From assembly GCF_003344885.1 (NCBI RefSeq), contig NZ_CP031155.1, positions 558,001 through 622,000 on the forward strand: a DNA stretch of 64,000 nucleotides. The letters are read 5' to 3'. Below the pieces are notes generated by a model. That model did not search any database and was not told the DNA's origin. It saw nothing but the letters and a program-made list of their open reading frames with translations. Positions within the stretch are counted from its first letter, which is position 1. The number at the start of each line of letters is the position of its first letter. The stretch comes from Altererythrobacter sp. ZODW24. GTDB lineage: Bacteria; Pseudomonadota; Alphaproteobacteria; Sphingomonadales; Sphingomonadaceae. Shown piece by piece: positions 6,862 to 17,249 of this stretch. The position numbers were made by a program, and so were the translations under genes.

Positions 6862-9800
6862 TTGCTGATCAGGCGGCTCAAACTTAGCGGTTTCAAGAGC
6901 TTTGTTGAGCCTGCTGAACTGCGGGTAGAGCCCGGCCTAACGGGCGTCGTCGGCCCCAATGGCTGCGGCAAGTCTAACCTCCTTGAAGCAATCCGCTGGG
7001 TGATGGGCGAAAACTCGCCCAAGTCGATGCGATCCGGCGGGATGGAAGATGTCATCTTCGCGGGAACCGAAACGCGCCCACAACGCGATTTCGCCGAAGT
7101 CATCCTGCAAGGCGCAACCAGCGACGGTGAAGAACTCGAGGTTACCCGGCGGATCGAACGCGGCGCTGGTTCCGCCTACCGCGTGAATGGCCGCGATGTC
7201 CGCGCAAAAGACGTCGCACTCACCTTTGCCGATGCTGCCACCGGCGCGCATAGCCCGGCGCTGGTGAGTCAGGGCAAGATCGCGCAAGTTATCGCCGCCA
7301 AACCAACCGAACGCCGGCAAATGCTGGAAGAGGCCGCGGGTATCGCCGGTCTTCACGTTCGCCGCCGTGACGCTGAAAGCAAGTTGCGTCAGACAGAAGC
7401 CAATCTGGCCCGGCTCGAAGACCTTATGGCCGGTCTCGACACGCAAATGTCGTCGCTAAGGCGGCAAGCCAAGCAGGCCGAGCGTTACAAGAAGCTCTCC
7501 GATGAAATCCGGATTGCGGAGGCACGGTTGGTGTTTGCGCGCTGGCGTGATGCTGCGGAAGCGGCCGATACCGCGCGCACGGAAGCCAAGCTCGCCGAAG
7601 AGCGGGTGCTGCAAGCTAAGGCCGCAACGGACGCCGCGCAGAAAGAGCAGGCCGCATCGGCGCAAAAGCTGGCGGAAGCGCGCGATGAACTCGCCGACCG
7701 CCGCGACGATGCCAGTGCGCATGGCCACCGGATGGCATCGCTCACCAGCAAGCTAGAGGCTGCCGAACAGCGCCTCACCGATCTCGACCGCCAAAAGGCG
7801 CGGCTGGAAGAAGATCGCGGCGAAGCCGACCGGATGACCCGCGATGCCGCCGAGGCATTGGCGCGGCTGGAGAAAGAACTCGCCGATAGCGCGAAGGCTC
7901 TGGAAGCGGATGAGGCCACGCGCCCGACCCTCGCCGCAAAGCTTGAAGATACCGAACGCGCGGGGCGTACTGCCGAATTGGCGCTGGCCAAGGCAACCGC
8001 CGATCAAGCTGGCGTAGAGGCCGAATGGCGCGTTGCCGAGGCCGCTGTAGAACAAGCGGAGGCGCGCCTGGCGCGGCTTGATGGCGAACAGCGGCGTCAG
8101 GACGAGACAAGGGAAGCATTGGGCGCTGCCGGTGATCCAGACAAAGCCGTCGCCGATGCCAAAGCTGCTGGCGATGCGGCCACGCAGAAAGTCGCAGCTT
8201 TGCGCGAAGAACTCGATCAGCAACGCGCCTCCAAAGAAACCCTCGCCAATGCGCGCGACGAAGCTGCTAGCGCCTTTGCTGCCGCGAAGGCCGAGCTTGC
8301 CGGTATCGAGCGCGAACACTCTGCCCTCGCGCGCGACCGCGATGCCCGCGCTAAACAGGCCGCCAACCGGCAGGGCCTGCCCGCCGCACTCGACAAGGTG
8401 CGCGCGACACGCGGCTATGAACGCGCGCTCGCTGCAGTGCTGGGCCGCGATGCCAAGGCCCGGCTGGGAACGCCAGAAACCGGCAGCGACGGACGTTATT
8501 GGACAGGCGGCAATGCGCCCTCACCCGTGGCAGATTCCATCGCAAAGCACATTTCTGACTGCCCGGAAGAACTGGCCGCCCGACTGGCGCTGGTCCATGT
8601 CACTGAGGCAGACGACGGACGCGCACTTGACCCGGGGCACTGGCTGGTCACGCTCGACGGTAAACTGCGCCGCTGGGACGGCTTTGTCGCGCGCGGCGAA
8701 GGGGCAAGCGAAGCGGCTCGGCTGGAGGCAGAGAACCGCCTTGCCGAACTCGAAGCAGAACTGCCGAAATATCGTGATGCAGCGGTTAAGGCCGAAACCG
8801 ATCAATCTTCAGCACAAGAAGCACTCTCTGCACTGCAGCTCGCTCTTGTGGCGGCCGAACGCAGCATTGCCTCGGCATCCGATGACGAACGCAGCGCCCT
8901 TCGCGCATTGGATCAAGCCGAAGCTGCACGCGAGCGGATGGCATCGCGGTTGAAGGAGCTCGAAAGCGCGCGGAGTGATCTCGCCGAACAACGTGCGCAG
9001 GCCGAGAATGACCTCAAAGCCGCAAAGGACAAGCTTGCCGCCCTGCCCGATGCCGATGCGGGCCGCTCTGCGCTCGAAGCCGCGCAATCCAAGCACGAGG
9101 CAGCGCGCGCGACATTGCAGGCGGCGACCGCGGAACTGGCATCTCATGACCAAGCTCTGGCGGTTGCGCGTGAGCGTTCCGCTACCCAGCGCGCAGACAT
9201 GGCCGGTTGGCAGTCGCGTTCAGGCGATGCGACCAAGCGGCTCGCTGATATGGAACGGCGCACCGAGGAAATTGCCGAGGAACTCGCGGTTGTTGCAGCC
9301 AAGCCCGAGGGGCTGATCAAAGAAATCGAGCAAGGCGACACCGTCCGCGCCCGCCTGACGCAGGAGCTGGCCGCTGCCGAAGCCGCCGTGACCGAAATCA
9401 CTGCAAGTGCTCAGGTGATCGACCGCAAGCTGGCCGAACAAGCCGAAATCCTCGCCACTGCCCGTGAAGCGCGCGCAGGACTCGCCGCCAAGGCCGAGAA
9501 CGAAGAAGAGCGCCGCAGTGAAATGGGCCGTATATCGGGCGAGCGCTTCCAATGCCCGCCGCCGATGCTGGCCGAGAAGTTTGAGTTCGATCCTGAAAAG
9601 ATCCGCGGATCAGGTGACGAGTCCGCTGAAATGGACCGTTTGAGCGCGAGCCGCGAACGCATCGGGCCAGTCAATCTGGTGGCGGCTGAAGAGCTGGCAA
9701 AGATGGAAGATCAGCACGGTTCCAGCGCGGCAGAGCAAGCAGAACTGCATGAGGCCGTGAACCGTCTTCGCGGATCGATCGGTAATCTCAACCGCGAGGG

Positions 9801-10287
9801 CCGCGAACGCTTGAAGGCTGCATTCGAGCAAGTCGACACCCATTTCCGCCGCCTGTTCACGCGTCTGTTCGAGGGCGGTCAGGCGCATCTGGCGCTCATC
9901 GACAGCGACGACCCGCTCGAGGCAGGCCTCGAAATCTTCGCACAGCCGCCCGGCAAACGACTGCAATCGCTCACTTTGCTGTCAGGCGGCGAACAAGCTC
10001 TCACGGCCATCGCGCTGATTTTCGCATTGTTCCTGACCAACCCAGCCCCGATTTGCGTACTCGACGAAGTCGACGCGCCGCTCGACGATGCAAACATCGA
10101 CCGCTTCTGCGATTTGCTCGACCAAATGACGCAGGAAACCAAGACGCGCTATTTGATCGTGACGCATAATGCCGTGACCATGAGCCGGATGCACCGCCTG
10201 TTCGGTGTGACGATGGTGGAACAAGGCATCAGCCGTCTGGTCAGCGTCGATCTGGGCGCAGCAGAACAATTGCTCGCTGCCGAATAG
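6862..10287 (+). CDS. smc: Chromosome segregation ATPase SMC
   Basis: 1141 residues from a TTG start, with GGGGGAGG at 6845-6852 upstream. SMC dimers compact and segregate the chromosome with ScpA and ScpB, which are not in the window. Visible: Walker A VGPNGCGKSN at about 30-40; two long Ala/Glu/Arg-rich coiled-coil arms; a hinge around residues 500-610 (ATRGYERALAAVLGRDAKAR); then the C-terminal signature LLSGGEQALTAIAL and Walker B with D-loop CVLDEVDAPLDDAN. The length matches bacterial SMC. The leucine-poor, alanine-rich arms produce many long out-of-frame open frames, which are not genes. Confidence 0.97.
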   Translation: MLIRRLKLSGFKSFVEPAELRVEPGLTGVVGPNGCGKSNLLEAIRWVMGENSPKSMRSGGMEDVIFAGTETRPQRDFAEVILQGATSDGEELEVTRRIERGAGSAYRVNGRDVRAKDVALTFADAATGAHSPALVSQGKIAQVIAAKPTERRQMLEEAAGIAGLHVRRRDAESKLRQTEANLARLEDLMAGLDTQMSSLRRQAKQAERYKKLSDEIRIAEARLVFARWRDAAEAADTARTEAKLAEERVLQAKAATDAAQKEQAASAQKLAEARDELADRRDDASAHGHRMASLTSKLEAAEQRLTDLDRQKARLEEDRGEADRMTRDAAEALARLEKELADSAKALEADEATRPTLAAKLEDTERAGRTAELALAKATADQAGVEAEWRVAEAAVEQAEARLARLDGEQRRQDETREALGAAGDPDKAVADAKAAGDAATQKVAALREELDQQRASKETLANARDEAASAFAAAKAELAGIEREHSALARDRDARAKQAANRQGLPAALDKVRATRGYERALAAVLGRDAKARLGTPETGSDGRYWTGGNAPSPVADSIAKHISDCPEELAARLALVHVTEADDGRALDPGHWLVTLDGKLRRWDGFVARGEGASEAARLEAENRLAELEAELPKYRDAAVKAETDQSSAQEALSALQLALVAAERSIASASDDERSALRALDQAEAARERMASRLKELESARSDLAEQRAQAENDLKAAKDKLAALPDADAGRSALEAAQSKHEAARATLQAATAELASHDQALAVARERSATQRADMAGWQSRSGDATKRLADMERRTEEIAEELAVVAAKPEGLIKEIEQGDTVRARLTQELAAAEAAVTEITASAQVIDRKLAEQAEILATAREARAGLAAKAENEEERRSEMGRISGERFQCPPPMLAEKFEFDPEKIRGSGDESAEMDRLSASRERIGPVNLVAAEELAKMEDQHGSSAAEQAELHEAVNRLRGSIGNLNREGRERLKAAFEQVDTHFRRLFTRLFEGGQAHLALIDSDDPLEAGLEIFAQPPGKRLQSLTLLSGGEQALTAIALIFALFLTNPAPICVLDEVDAPLDDANIDRFCDLLDQMTQETKTRYLIVTHNAVTMSRMHRLFGVTMVEQGISRLVSVDLGAAEQLLAAE

Positions 10288-10288
10288 T

Positions 10289-10516
10289 CTATCCGGCGAG
10301 TATACCCTTCACCGCTAGCGACAACAGCCCCGCCCCGATCATCGCAGCGCCGACTGCAAATCCCAGCCACGGCACCCAGCCCACCCGGTCAATCCGCGCG
10401 CGCTTGCCGCGCCGGCGCTCCATCACCATCGCAAATATAGCGAAAGCAATGAACACTGCGCCCCACAGGCCGACAATCTCGGCGTCGCTGGCGAAAGTAA
10501 TGAAACGGTGCAGCAT
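10289..10516 (-). CDS. Small two-helix membrane protein, unknown function
   Basis: 75 residues from the ATG at 10516. Two hydrophobic segments (about 13-29 and 45-70) flank a basic loop, ERRRGKRARIDR, which by the positive-inside rule should be cytoplasmic. I cannot name a family. It ends two bases from the smc stop, convergent with it, and is divergent from the EamA transporter. The weak ribosome site makes the start uncertain. Confidence 0.6.
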   Translation of the reverse strand: MLHRFITFASDAEIVGLWGAVFIAFAIFAMVMERRRGKRARIDRVGWVPWLGFAVGAAMIGAGLLSLAVKGILAG

Positions 10517-10605
10517 GATCTTGGCCGGGCATATGGGCGGCCCGGCGGCATGGTTCAATCCCGCATTTGCTTGCCCAAAATGCGCGGACCTCTAAAGCGG
10601 CGGCA

Positions 10606-11514
10606 ATGCCAGCCGAACTTCCCGTCCAACGCCCGCTATTTGCACTGCTGATCCGGCTTGCGGCGATATTGGCGCTGGCGACGATGGCAATGTTCGTAAA
10701 GCTCGCAAGCGAAAGCGGCATCCATATCGCCGAGATCCTGTTTTGGCGGCAATTTATCACGATCCCACTGCTTGGCGGGTGGCTGCTCCTCACCCGGCAA
10801 ACGGCTCTGTTCCGTACACAGAGGCCGGGAATGCATGCCAAGCGCGCACTTTACGGCATGACGGGAATGGTGCTGCTGTTCACTGCACTCACCTTGCTAC
10901 CCTTAGCAGAGTCGACCGTATTCAACTTCACCAGCGCGATCTGGGCTGTGATCCTTTCAGCGTTGATACTGCATGAAAAGGTCGGTCGTTATCGCTGGAT
11001 CGCGGTCATTCTCGGGTTCGTAGGGGTGCTGATCATCGCGCAGCCCGGCGGCGGCAACATCAACCTTGCGGGGGCAGCTGCGGCGCTCGGCGGCGCATTT
11101 ATGGTCGCGCTGATCTCGATCCAGATCCGCGATATGAACCGCACGGAACACCAACTGACGATCGTGTTCTATTTCGCTGCGTTCAGCGTGCCGGTTTTGA
11201 TGCTGTTTCTCCCATTCGTGATGACCCCGCACAGCCTTGACCAAGTCATGATAATCGCTGGATTGGGCATCGCGGGTCTGGCGGGACAAGTCTTGCTCAC
11301 CATGTCGCTGCGATTTGGCGCGGTTTCCAGCGTGATCGTGATGGATTATTCATCGCTAATCTGGGCGACGCTCTATGGTTTCTGGATTTTCGGCAGCATT
11401 CCTCCTGTAGCCACCTGGTTCGGCGCACCGCTGATTGTGGTCGCAGGCCTCATCATCGCTTACCGCGAACATAAGCTATCCATCCCGCGCCAGCCGCCGC
11501 CTGCCGCGACATGA
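10606..11514 (+). CDS. DMT-superfamily (EamA) transporter
   Basis: 302 residues with about ten hydrophobic helices in two EamA repeats. The first repeat contains EILFWRQFITIP and ESTVFNFTSAIWAVILSALILHEKV, the typical helix 3-5 segment ending in the EK-V glutamate-lysine signature. The second contains AVSSVIVMDYSSLIWATLYG. Members export metabolites or take up amino acids and cofactors across the inner membrane; the substrate cannot be read. I chose MPAELPVQ because it precedes the first helix. An open frame upstream adds 13 residues. Confidence 0.88.
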   Translation: MPAELPVQRPLFALLIRLAAILALATMAMFVKLASESGIHIAEILFWRQFITIPLLGGWLLLTRQTALFRTQRPGMHAKRALYGMTGMVLLFTALTLLPLAESTVFNFTSAIWAVILSALILHEKVGRYRWIAVILGFVGVLIIAQPGGGNINLAGAAAALGGAFMVALISIQIRDMNRTEHQLTIVFYFAAFSVPVLMLFLPFVMTPHSLDQVMIIAGLGIAGLAGQVLLTMSLRFGAVSSVIVMDYSSLIWATLYGFWIFGSIPPVATWFGAPLIVVAGLIIAYREHKLSIPRQPPPAAT

Positions 11515-11584
11515 AGGAACCGCCGTGCCTCCCGCGCGTTTTTGCCCTATCCGCTCGAATACCGACGTTAGAAGGACAGAAATA

Positions 11585-11713
11585 ATGGTACGCAAGATTA
11601 TCCTGGCTACAGGTATCGTGGCGCTCTCGCTGACTGCCGCCGCATGCAACACGGTAAAGGGCGTTGGCCGAGATATTGAATCGGTCGGCGAAGCAGGCGA
11701 CCGCGCTATCTAA
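11585..11713 (+). CDS. Entericidin A/B family small lipoprotein
   Basis: 42 residues. Signal peptide with lipobox TAAAC (cysteine about 21), then NTVKGVGRDIESVGEA, the entericidin signature of glycine-spaced residues. Entericidins are tiny outer-membrane lipoproteins; in enterics EcnA/EcnB form an antidote-toxin pair, but single copies are widespread in alphaproteobacteria with unknown role. AAGGA lies about eight bases before the ATG. A strong terminator follows at 11745-11778, so it is probably a single-gene transcript. Confidence 0.85.
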   Translation: MVRKIILATGIVALSLTAAACNTVKGVGRDIESVGEAGDRAI

Positions 11714-11744
11714 TCGCGCCCGAAAAGGGCTAACAGCGAACAAG

Positions 11745-11778
11745 AAAAAGGCCCGTCGGAGCGATCCGGCGGGCCTTT
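11745..11778 (+). terminator. Bidirectional rho-independent terminator
   Basis: Stem AAAAGGCCCGTCGGA paired with TCCGGCGGGCCTTTT around a GCGA loop, with A and T runs on both sides. It lies between the convergent entericidin gene and the acyl-CoA ligase ending at 11802, and should work for both. Confidence 0.85.
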
Positions 11779-11801
11779 TCGTTTGCAGTCTCGGGAGCGC
11801 C

Positions 11802-13349
11802 TCAAACTTGCCGGTCGCGCCCGACCCAATAGGGTTCGCGCAACTGGCGGCGCAGAATTTTGCCAGTCGGATTGCGCGGTAATGCCTCGATAATATCAAC
11901 GGTTTTGGGGACTTTGAAACCGGCCACCCGCTCCCGCGTGAATTCGATCACGGACGCCGCATCGATCGTGCAACCTGGCTTAGCAACGCAGACGGCCTTC
12001 ACAGCCTCGCCCCATTTGTCGTCCGGCACACCGATCACTGCGACTTCGGCAATGTCAGGATGGCCATAAACTGCGCTTTCAACCTCGGCAGGATAGACAT
12101 TTTCGCCGCCCGAGATGATCATGTCCTTGATTCGGTCCTGAATATAGACGTAGCCGTCTTCATCCATATAAGCCGCGTCGCCGGTACACAGCCAGCCATC
12201 GGAGTTGATGGTTGATGCAGTCGCTTCGGGAAGGTTCCAATAACCGGGCATGTTGGAGGGGCCACGGATCGCGATCTCACCGATCTCGCCCCGCGGAACT
12301 TCGTTCATATCACCGTCCATAATGGCGATCGTAACGCCCGGAACAGCTTTGCCGGCAGAGCGCATGCGCTTGTTACCGGCGGGATCGTGATCCTCGGGCG
12401 GCAGCAGCGAGACTGTGCCGGTTGTCTCGGTCATTCCATAGACTTGCGCGAAGCCTGCACCCGGCATGGTTGTCAGCGCTTCACGCAGCAGATCGAGCGG
12501 CATGGGTGCAGCACCGTAGAACACATATTTGACACGGCTGAAATCGGTCGTCTTGGCGCGCGGATGCTGGATCAACATTTGCAGAGCGGCAGGCACGATG
12601 AACAGGCGCGTCACCCCGTCCTCAATAGCGTCGAGCACGTCATCGGGCACAAACTCCGGCAAGATGATTGCGCGGACGCCCGAGGACACCGAATTTACGC
12701 TGAGACCCGTCCCGCCGATATGCGAACAGGGCATGCAGCATAGGATCGTCTCATCCTCGTCGTAGAAGCCCCACGGCATATTCGCATCTTCCTGCGGCTT
12801 GCGCAGGCTAAACAGGTTGCGGTTACACAGCACCGCTCCCTTGGGATTGCCCGTTGTGCCTGAGGTATAGAGCTGCAGCACCTCGCCATCAGGATCGGCC
12901 GGAGTGAACTCTGCCGGGGCGCGCGCTGCAATCTTGGCGCGCATGTCGCCTTCGCTGATTATGGTCGGGTTCAGGTCCACACCCGCTACGGCCTTGGCAG
13001 CAATATCGTCAAAACCCTCACCCGTAACCAGAACTTTCGCGCCCGTGTCATTGAGAATATAGCCAATTTCCGCCGGGGCGAGCCGCCAGCCAATCGGCGC
13101 AATTGCAACGCCGCAGCGCCCGCAAGCGAAGAACATCTGGAAATACATGTCCGAGTTTTTGCCAAGCCATGCGATCCGGTCGCCCGGCTTTACGCCCAAG
13201 TCCTGCAGCACTCCGATGATGCGGGCTGTTAGGTCCCTCAACTCGTTATAGGTGACCTTCGCGCCGCCATATTGCGTTGCGACCGCATCGGGGCGTTCCT
13301 TTGCCCAGTGGATGACGAATTCGTCGAACGTCAGCATTTCGGTGTTCAC
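11802..13349 (-). CDS. AMP-forming acyl-CoA synthetase (fatty-acid or aryl-CoA ligase type)
   Basis: 515 residues from GTG 13349, chosen because GGAG stands ten bases upstream; a TTG at 13367 would add six residues. The ANL-superfamily motifs are complete: the P-loop YTSGTTGNPKG, YGMTETTG, the adenylate-binding GWLCTGD, the hinge DRIKDMIISGGENVYP, and the catalytic lysine in PRNPTGKILRR. The enzyme should activate a carboxylic acid as acyl-AMP and pass it to CoA in the cytoplasm. Chain length or substrate cannot be told from sequence. It stands alone, convergent with the entericidin gene. Confidence 0.9.
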   Translation of the reverse strand: MNTEMLTFDEFVIHWAKERPDAVATQYGGAKVTYNELRDLTARIIGVLQDLGVKPGDRIAWLGKNSDMYFQMFFACGRCGVAIAPIGWRLAPAEIGYILNDTGAKVLVTGEGFDDIAAKAVAGVDLNPTIISEGDMRAKIAARAPAEFTPADPDGEVLQLYTSGTTGNPKGAVLCNRNLFSLRKPQEDANMPWGFYDEDETILCCMPCSHIGGTGLSVNSVSSGVRAIILPEFVPDDVLDAIEDGVTRLFIVPAALQMLIQHPRAKTTDFSRVKYVFYGAAPMPLDLLREALTTMPGAGFAQVYGMTETTGTVSLLPPEDHDPAGNKRMRSAGKAVPGVTIAIMDGDMNEVPRGEIGEIAIRGPSNMPGYWNLPEATASTINSDGWLCTGDAAYMDEDGYVYIQDRIKDMIISGGENVYPAEVESAVYGHPDIAEVAVIGVPDDKWGEAVKAVCVAKPGCTIDAASVIEFTRERVAGFKVPKTVDIIEALPRNPTGKILRRQLREPYWVGRDRQV

Positions 13350-13439
13350 AGGCTCTGATCTCCGCAAATCGCACGCCTTTGCGGCGCATCGTTGCGGTAG
13401 TCATGCCAGCAAGCTGGGATTTCGCCAAGTGCGTTGCAG

Positions 13440-13892
13440 TTAAGTACGCTTTTTGCGGAAACGCTCGCGGTAAATCAGCCACGCCAGCAGACCGACAGGG
13501 CCGAACATGAAGGTGAAGAACAGGATCGGTGCCTGCACAAAGCGAGACACGCCCTTCGCATCCGCGTCTTTCGAGACCCATAAGCCCACGAACAGGTCGA
13601 ACGCGAGGTAATGCGTCCAACCAATCAGCACGCCGCCATCGGACATGAAGATCGACCGAACGCCTTCGATAGAACGGAAATCCATACCTGCAGTCTGGGT
13701 GCCAGCAACCTGAGCTCCATCGACCATCCCGGACAGCAATAGGCTGATAAATACCGCGTAGACTAGGCACAGGATACCAACGCCAAGATATAGAATGACG
13801 GTGTTCAGTAGCGCCGAACGGGGCGCCAGTATCAGCGCAGCCCATGCGATCATCGCGAGGATATTTACGAAGCTAAACAGGCCTGCCCACAT
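13440..13892 (-). CDS. Aba4-like (DUF4281) membrane protein
   Basis: 150 residues with four hydrophobic helices. The segment WTHYLAFDLFVGLWVSKDA and the closing FMFGPVGLLAWLIYR are characteristic of the Aba4-like/DUF4281 family. Plant ABA4 is needed to make neoxanthin from violaxanthin; bacterial roles are unknown, although carotenoid-making Sphingomonadales often carry it. AAGGA lies eight bases before the ATG. It begins 11 bases after gcvPB and is probably co-transcribed with the glycine-cleavage genes, a link with no obvious metabolic reason. Confidence 0.75.
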   Translation of the reverse strand: MWAGLFSFVNILAMIAWAALILAPRSALLNTVILYLGVGILCLVYAVFISLLLSGMVDGAQVAGTQTAGMDFRSIEGVRSIFMSDGGVLIGWTHYLAFDLFVGLWVSKDADAKGVSRFVQAPILFFTFMFGPVGLLAWLIYRERFRKKRT

Positions 13893-13903
13893 ATGCGTAG
13901 TCC

Positions 13904-15493
13904 TTAGGTTTCCTCGGTTGGGTCTTTATACACCAGCACTGGCTTGCGCGCGGCGAGTGTTTCGTCGACCCGGCGGCGCGGGGTGAAGTGCGGTGCGCTG
14001 TGCAGGCTTTCGTCGCCAGCAACAGCCCGCTCGGCCACCGAACGCAGCGAGGCAATCAGGCGGTCGGTGCCATCCTTGCTCTCGGTCTCGGTCGGCTCGA
14101 TCAGCATTGCGCCATGCACCACCAGCGGGAAATAGACCGTCATCGGGTGGAAACCCTCATCGATCAGCCCCTTGGCAATATCGAGCGTCGAGAAGCCCTC
14201 CGCGAGGCCATTATCGCTGAACAGCGCCTCATGCATGCAGGGTCCTGCACCGGCATAAGGTGCTTCGAGTACGTCCTCGAGGCTACGCAGGATGTAATTG
14301 GCGTTGAGCACGCAGTCCTCGGCGACCTGACGAAGGCCGTCGGCGCCGTGGCTGAGGATATAGGCCAGCGCTCGGGTGAACATGCCCATCTGGCCCTGAA
14401 ACGCCGCCATCCGGCCAAAGCTGCGCATATTTCCGTCGAAGTGCTCTTCCGAGAAGGCCTCGGCGTCCGCTTCTTCAACGAGGTGAATAACGCCGTCTTT
14501 AGTCCGCGCAGTATACGGCAACGGTCCGTAAGGCGCGAGCGCTTCACTCAGCACAACGGGCCCGCTGCCGGGTCCGCCGCCGCCATGAGGGGTCGAGAAT
14601 GTCTTGTGCAGATTGATGTGCATCGCATCCACACCAAGGTCGCCCGGGCGCACCTTGCCGACGATGGCGTTGAAGTTAGCGCCGTCGCAATAAACGTAGC
14701 CGCCGGCTGCATGAACAGCATCAGAAATTGCTTTAAGATCACGCTCGAACAGCCCGCAAGTATTGGGATTTGTGATCATGACACCCGCGACATCAGGGCC
14801 AAGCCGGGCCTTGAGAGCCTCCAGATCCACGCGCCCGTCTGGGGTCGCAGGGATGTTCTCCACGCGGTAACCAGCGAAGGCGGCAGTGGCCGGGTTTGTG
14901 CCATGGGCACTCTCAGGAACGAGGAATACCTCGCGAGCATCGCCCTTCGCCTCCAGCGCCGAACGGATACACAGCACGCCGCATAATTCACCGTGCGCAC
15001 CTGCCTTGGGGGTCATTGCCACACCGTACATACCGGTGAGCGCGATGAGCCAATGAGCGAGCTCATTGATAACCCCTAGCGCGCCCTGCACCGTCTGGAC
15101 GGGCTGTAATGGGTGCACATCGGCAAAGCCGGGCATCCGCGCGACCTTTTCATTGAGGCGCGGATTGTGCTTCATCGTGCAGCTGCCCAGCGGGAACGGG
15201 CCGAGGTCGATACCGTAGTTCTGGCGGCTGAGGCGGGTATAGTGACGCACCGTTTCTGGCTCCGCCAGGCCGGGCAAAGGCGCTGGTTCTGCCCGTAAAT
15301 TGCCCGAAAGTGACGGCATGACGTCATATTCCGGCTCGTCAATATCAACACCGCAATTGTCGGGGCCGCCAAGCTCAAAGATCAGCTTCTCTTCGAGCAT
15401 CAGCCCGCGGTCACCGCTTGCTGTTAGCGGGACGGGAGCCGCGCTATCAGCGTGCATTTCAGGCTTCCAACCGCTCTTGTTCGGGGCGTTCAT
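13904..15493 (-). CDS. gcvPB: Glycine dehydrogenase (decarboxylating) subunit 2
   Basis: 529 residues, the C-terminal half of the two-subunit P-protein. It binds pyridoxal phosphate through a lysine in [19 protein letters not shown], a nearly invariant motif. With GcvPA it decarboxylates glycine and passes the aminomethyl group to the lipoyl arm of GcvH. The ATG overlaps the gcvPA stop as ATGA, fitting a 1:1 complex. The N-terminal extension of about 30 residues before [11 protein letters not shown] is usual. It is the fourth gene of the riboswitch-led gcvT-H-PA-PB operon. Confidence 0.96.
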   Translation of the reverse strand: MNAPNKSGWKPEMHADSAAPVPLTASGDRGLMLEEKLIFELGGPDNCGVDIDEPEYDVMPSLSGNLRAEPAPLPGLAEPETVRHYTRLSRQNYGIDLGPFPLGSCTMKHNPRLNEKVARMPGFADVHPLQPVQTVQGALGVINELAHWLIALTGMYGVAMTPKAGAHGELCGVLCIRSALEAKGDAREVFLVPESAHGTNPATAAFAGYRVENIPATPDGRVDLEALKARLGPDVAGVMITNPNTCGLFERDLKAISDAVHAAGGYVYCDGANFNAIVGKVRPGDLGVDAMHINLHKTFSTPHGGGGPGSGPVVLSEALAPYGPLPYTARTKDGVIHLVEEADAEAFSEEHFDGNMRSFGRMAAFQGQMGMFTRALAYILSHGADGLRQVAEDCVLNANYILRSLEDVLEAPYAGAGPCMHEALFSDNGLAEGFSTLDIAKGLIDEGFHPMTVYFPLVVHGAMLIEPTETESKDGTDRLIASLRSVAERAVAGDESLHSAPHFTPRRRVDETLAARKPVLVYKDPTEET

Positions 15494-16860
15494 GCGCCGT
15501 CTCCTGAAAGCAGTTGCTCCAACGCTGCGCCGAACGCCTCGATATCTTCGGCGGTGGTGGTTTCTGTCGCGGTGACGAGCAGGCCGTTTGCGAGCTGATC
15601 CGCTCCCGGATAAAGTCGTCCAAGCGAAACACCGCCCAGCACGTCCATATCTGCCAATTCACGTACCACATCGCGGGCATCGCGCGGCAACATCACCGCG
15701 AACTCGTTGAAGTAATTATCGTTGATAATGCGGACGCCGGGCACCTGGGCCAATCGCTCTGCCGTCTGACGGGCGCGCGAATGGTTGACGCGGGCAAGTT
15801 TGTTGAGCCCTCCTCCGCCAAGCAAGGTCATGTGAATACTGAAAGCTAGCGCGCAAAGTCCTGAATTAGTACAAATGTTACTCGTCGCCTTCTCACGGCG
15901 AATATGCTGCTCGCGGGTTGAGAGTGTCAGCACGAAACTGCGCTTTCCATCCGCATCGACCGTCTCGCCGCAAAGCCTTCCCGGCATCTGGCGGACATAC
16001 TTTTGGCGGCATCCGAACAAGCCAAGATACGGTCCGCCGAAATTGAGGCCAACGCCAATTGATTGGCCCTCGCCCACGACCACGTCTGCTCCCAAAGCGC
16101 CCGGTGCCTTGAGCATGCCCAGCGCAACCGGCTCGGTCACAACCGCGATCAGCAATGCGCCCTTGGCATGCGCCGCATCGGCGACTTCCTGCAAGTTACC
16201 CACGCGGCCGAGGATATCGGGATATTGGACGACAACAGCGCTGGTCTCGTCATCAATCCGCGCAATCAGGCCGCTATTGTCTGGCAGACCCTGTATCGTC
16301 GGCATGGCGTCGGCGATGATGTCCTTGGTGAACTTCGCCATTGTTTTGACTGTCGAGGTGTAATGCGGATGCAGCGCGCCTGACAGAACCACACGGTTAC
16401 GCTTGGTGATCCGGCCGGCCATCGCAACTGCTTCCCAGCACGCCGTAGAGCCGTCGTAGAGCGAGGCATTGGCGATGTCTGTACCGAACAGCCGCGCAAC
16501 CTGCGATTGGAATTCGAACAGCACTTGCAGCGTGCCCTGCGCGATTTCGGGCTGATAGGGGGTATAGGCGGTCAAAAACTCACCGCGCTGGATCAAATGA
16601 TCGACACTGGCGGGGATATGGTGGCGGTAAGCCCCTGCCCCTAGGAAGAACGGCACTTGCCCCGCATTGAGGTTATTGGCCGAAAGCCGACCCATGTGCC
16701 TCTCCACAGCCATTTCACTGGCATGCATCGGCAAATCGCGGATCGGACCATCCAGCCGCGCCTCTTCAGGCACATCGGCGAACAAATCGTCAATCGCGCC
16801 AACGCCAATTTTGGCGAGCATTGCAGTGCGATCATCGGCAGTCAGGGGCAGGTAGCGCAT
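15490..16860 (-). CDS. gcvPA: Glycine dehydrogenase (decarboxylating) subunit 1
   Basis: 456 residues, the N-terminal half of the split P-protein. It begins [11 protein letters not shown], the usual start of this subunit, and contains [16 protein letters not shown] and [20 protein letters not shown], both conserved. It has the PLP-enzyme fold but lacks the lysine, which GcvPB supplies. It starts five bases after gcvH and is coupled to gcvPB by ATGA. A split P-protein is normal in this order. Confidence 0.96.
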   Translation of the reverse strand: MRYLPLTADDRTAMLAKIGVGAIDDLFADVPEEARLDGPIRDLPMHASEMAVERHMGRLSANNLNAGQVPFFLGAGAYRHHIPASVDHLIQRGEFLTAYTPYQPEIAQGTLQVLFEFQSQVARLFGTDIANASLYDGSTACWEAVAMAGRITKRNRVVLSGALHPHYTSTVKTMAKFTKDIIADAMPTIQGLPDNSGLIARIDDETSAVVVQYPDILGRVGNLQEVADAAHAKGALLIAVVTEPVALGMLKAPGALGADVVVGEGQSIGVGLNFGGPYLGLFGCRQKYVRQMPGRLCGETVDADGKRSFVLTLSTREQHIRREKATSNICTNSGLCALAFSIHMTLLGGGGLNKLARVNHSRARQTAERLAQVPGVRIINDNYFNEFAVMLPRDARDVVRELADMDVLGGVSLGRLYPGADQLANGLLVTATETTTAEDIEAFGAALEQLLSGDGA

Positions 16861-16864
16861 TGGT

Positions 16865-17236
16865 TTACAGGCTTTCTACAAACGCTTTGTACTTCGCATC
16901 GTCCATCAGGTCATCGAGCTCGGACATGTCGGAGAGTGTCAGTTTGAACAGCCATCCGTCTTCTTCCGGGTCAGAATTGACCAGTTCGGGCTGCTCTTCG
17001 AGGGCGGCATTCGCTTCGGTCACTTCGCCCGACACAGGCGAGTAGACATCCGATGCAGCCTTCACGGAATCGACCACGCATGGTGCGTCGCCCTTTGCCA
17101 GCGTATCGCCCTCGCTTGGCACTTCGACGAAGGTGATGTCGCCCAGCTGCCCTTGCGCGTAATCGGTAATACCGACTGTGCCGACATCGCCGTCGACGTC
17201 GATCCATTCATGTTCTTCGGTGAAATAGCGGGTCAT
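16865..17236 (-). CDS. gcvH: Glycine cleavage system H protein
   Basis: 123 residues, the lipoyl carrier of the complex. The lipoylation lysine is at about 59 in [39 protein letters not shown] and [10 protein letters not shown] complete the lipoyl-domain signature. It lies 13 bases after gcvT and five before gcvPA, so the order is the classical T-H-P. Nothing is unusual in length or motifs. Confidence 0.97.
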   Translation of the reverse strand: MTRYFTEEHEWIDVDGDVGTVGITDYAQGQLGDITFVEVPSEGDTLAKGDAPCVVDSVKAASDVYSPVSGEVTEANAALEEQPELVNSDPEEDGWLFKLTLSDMSELDDLMDDAKYKAFVESL

Positions 17237-17249
17237 TGAACAGGTCTCC

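Noticed and set aside
8078-8953. A 291-codon out-of-frame reading frame inside smc
   Set aside because: It follows from the alanine-rich coiled-coil codons of smc. There is no ribosome site and no conserved motif.
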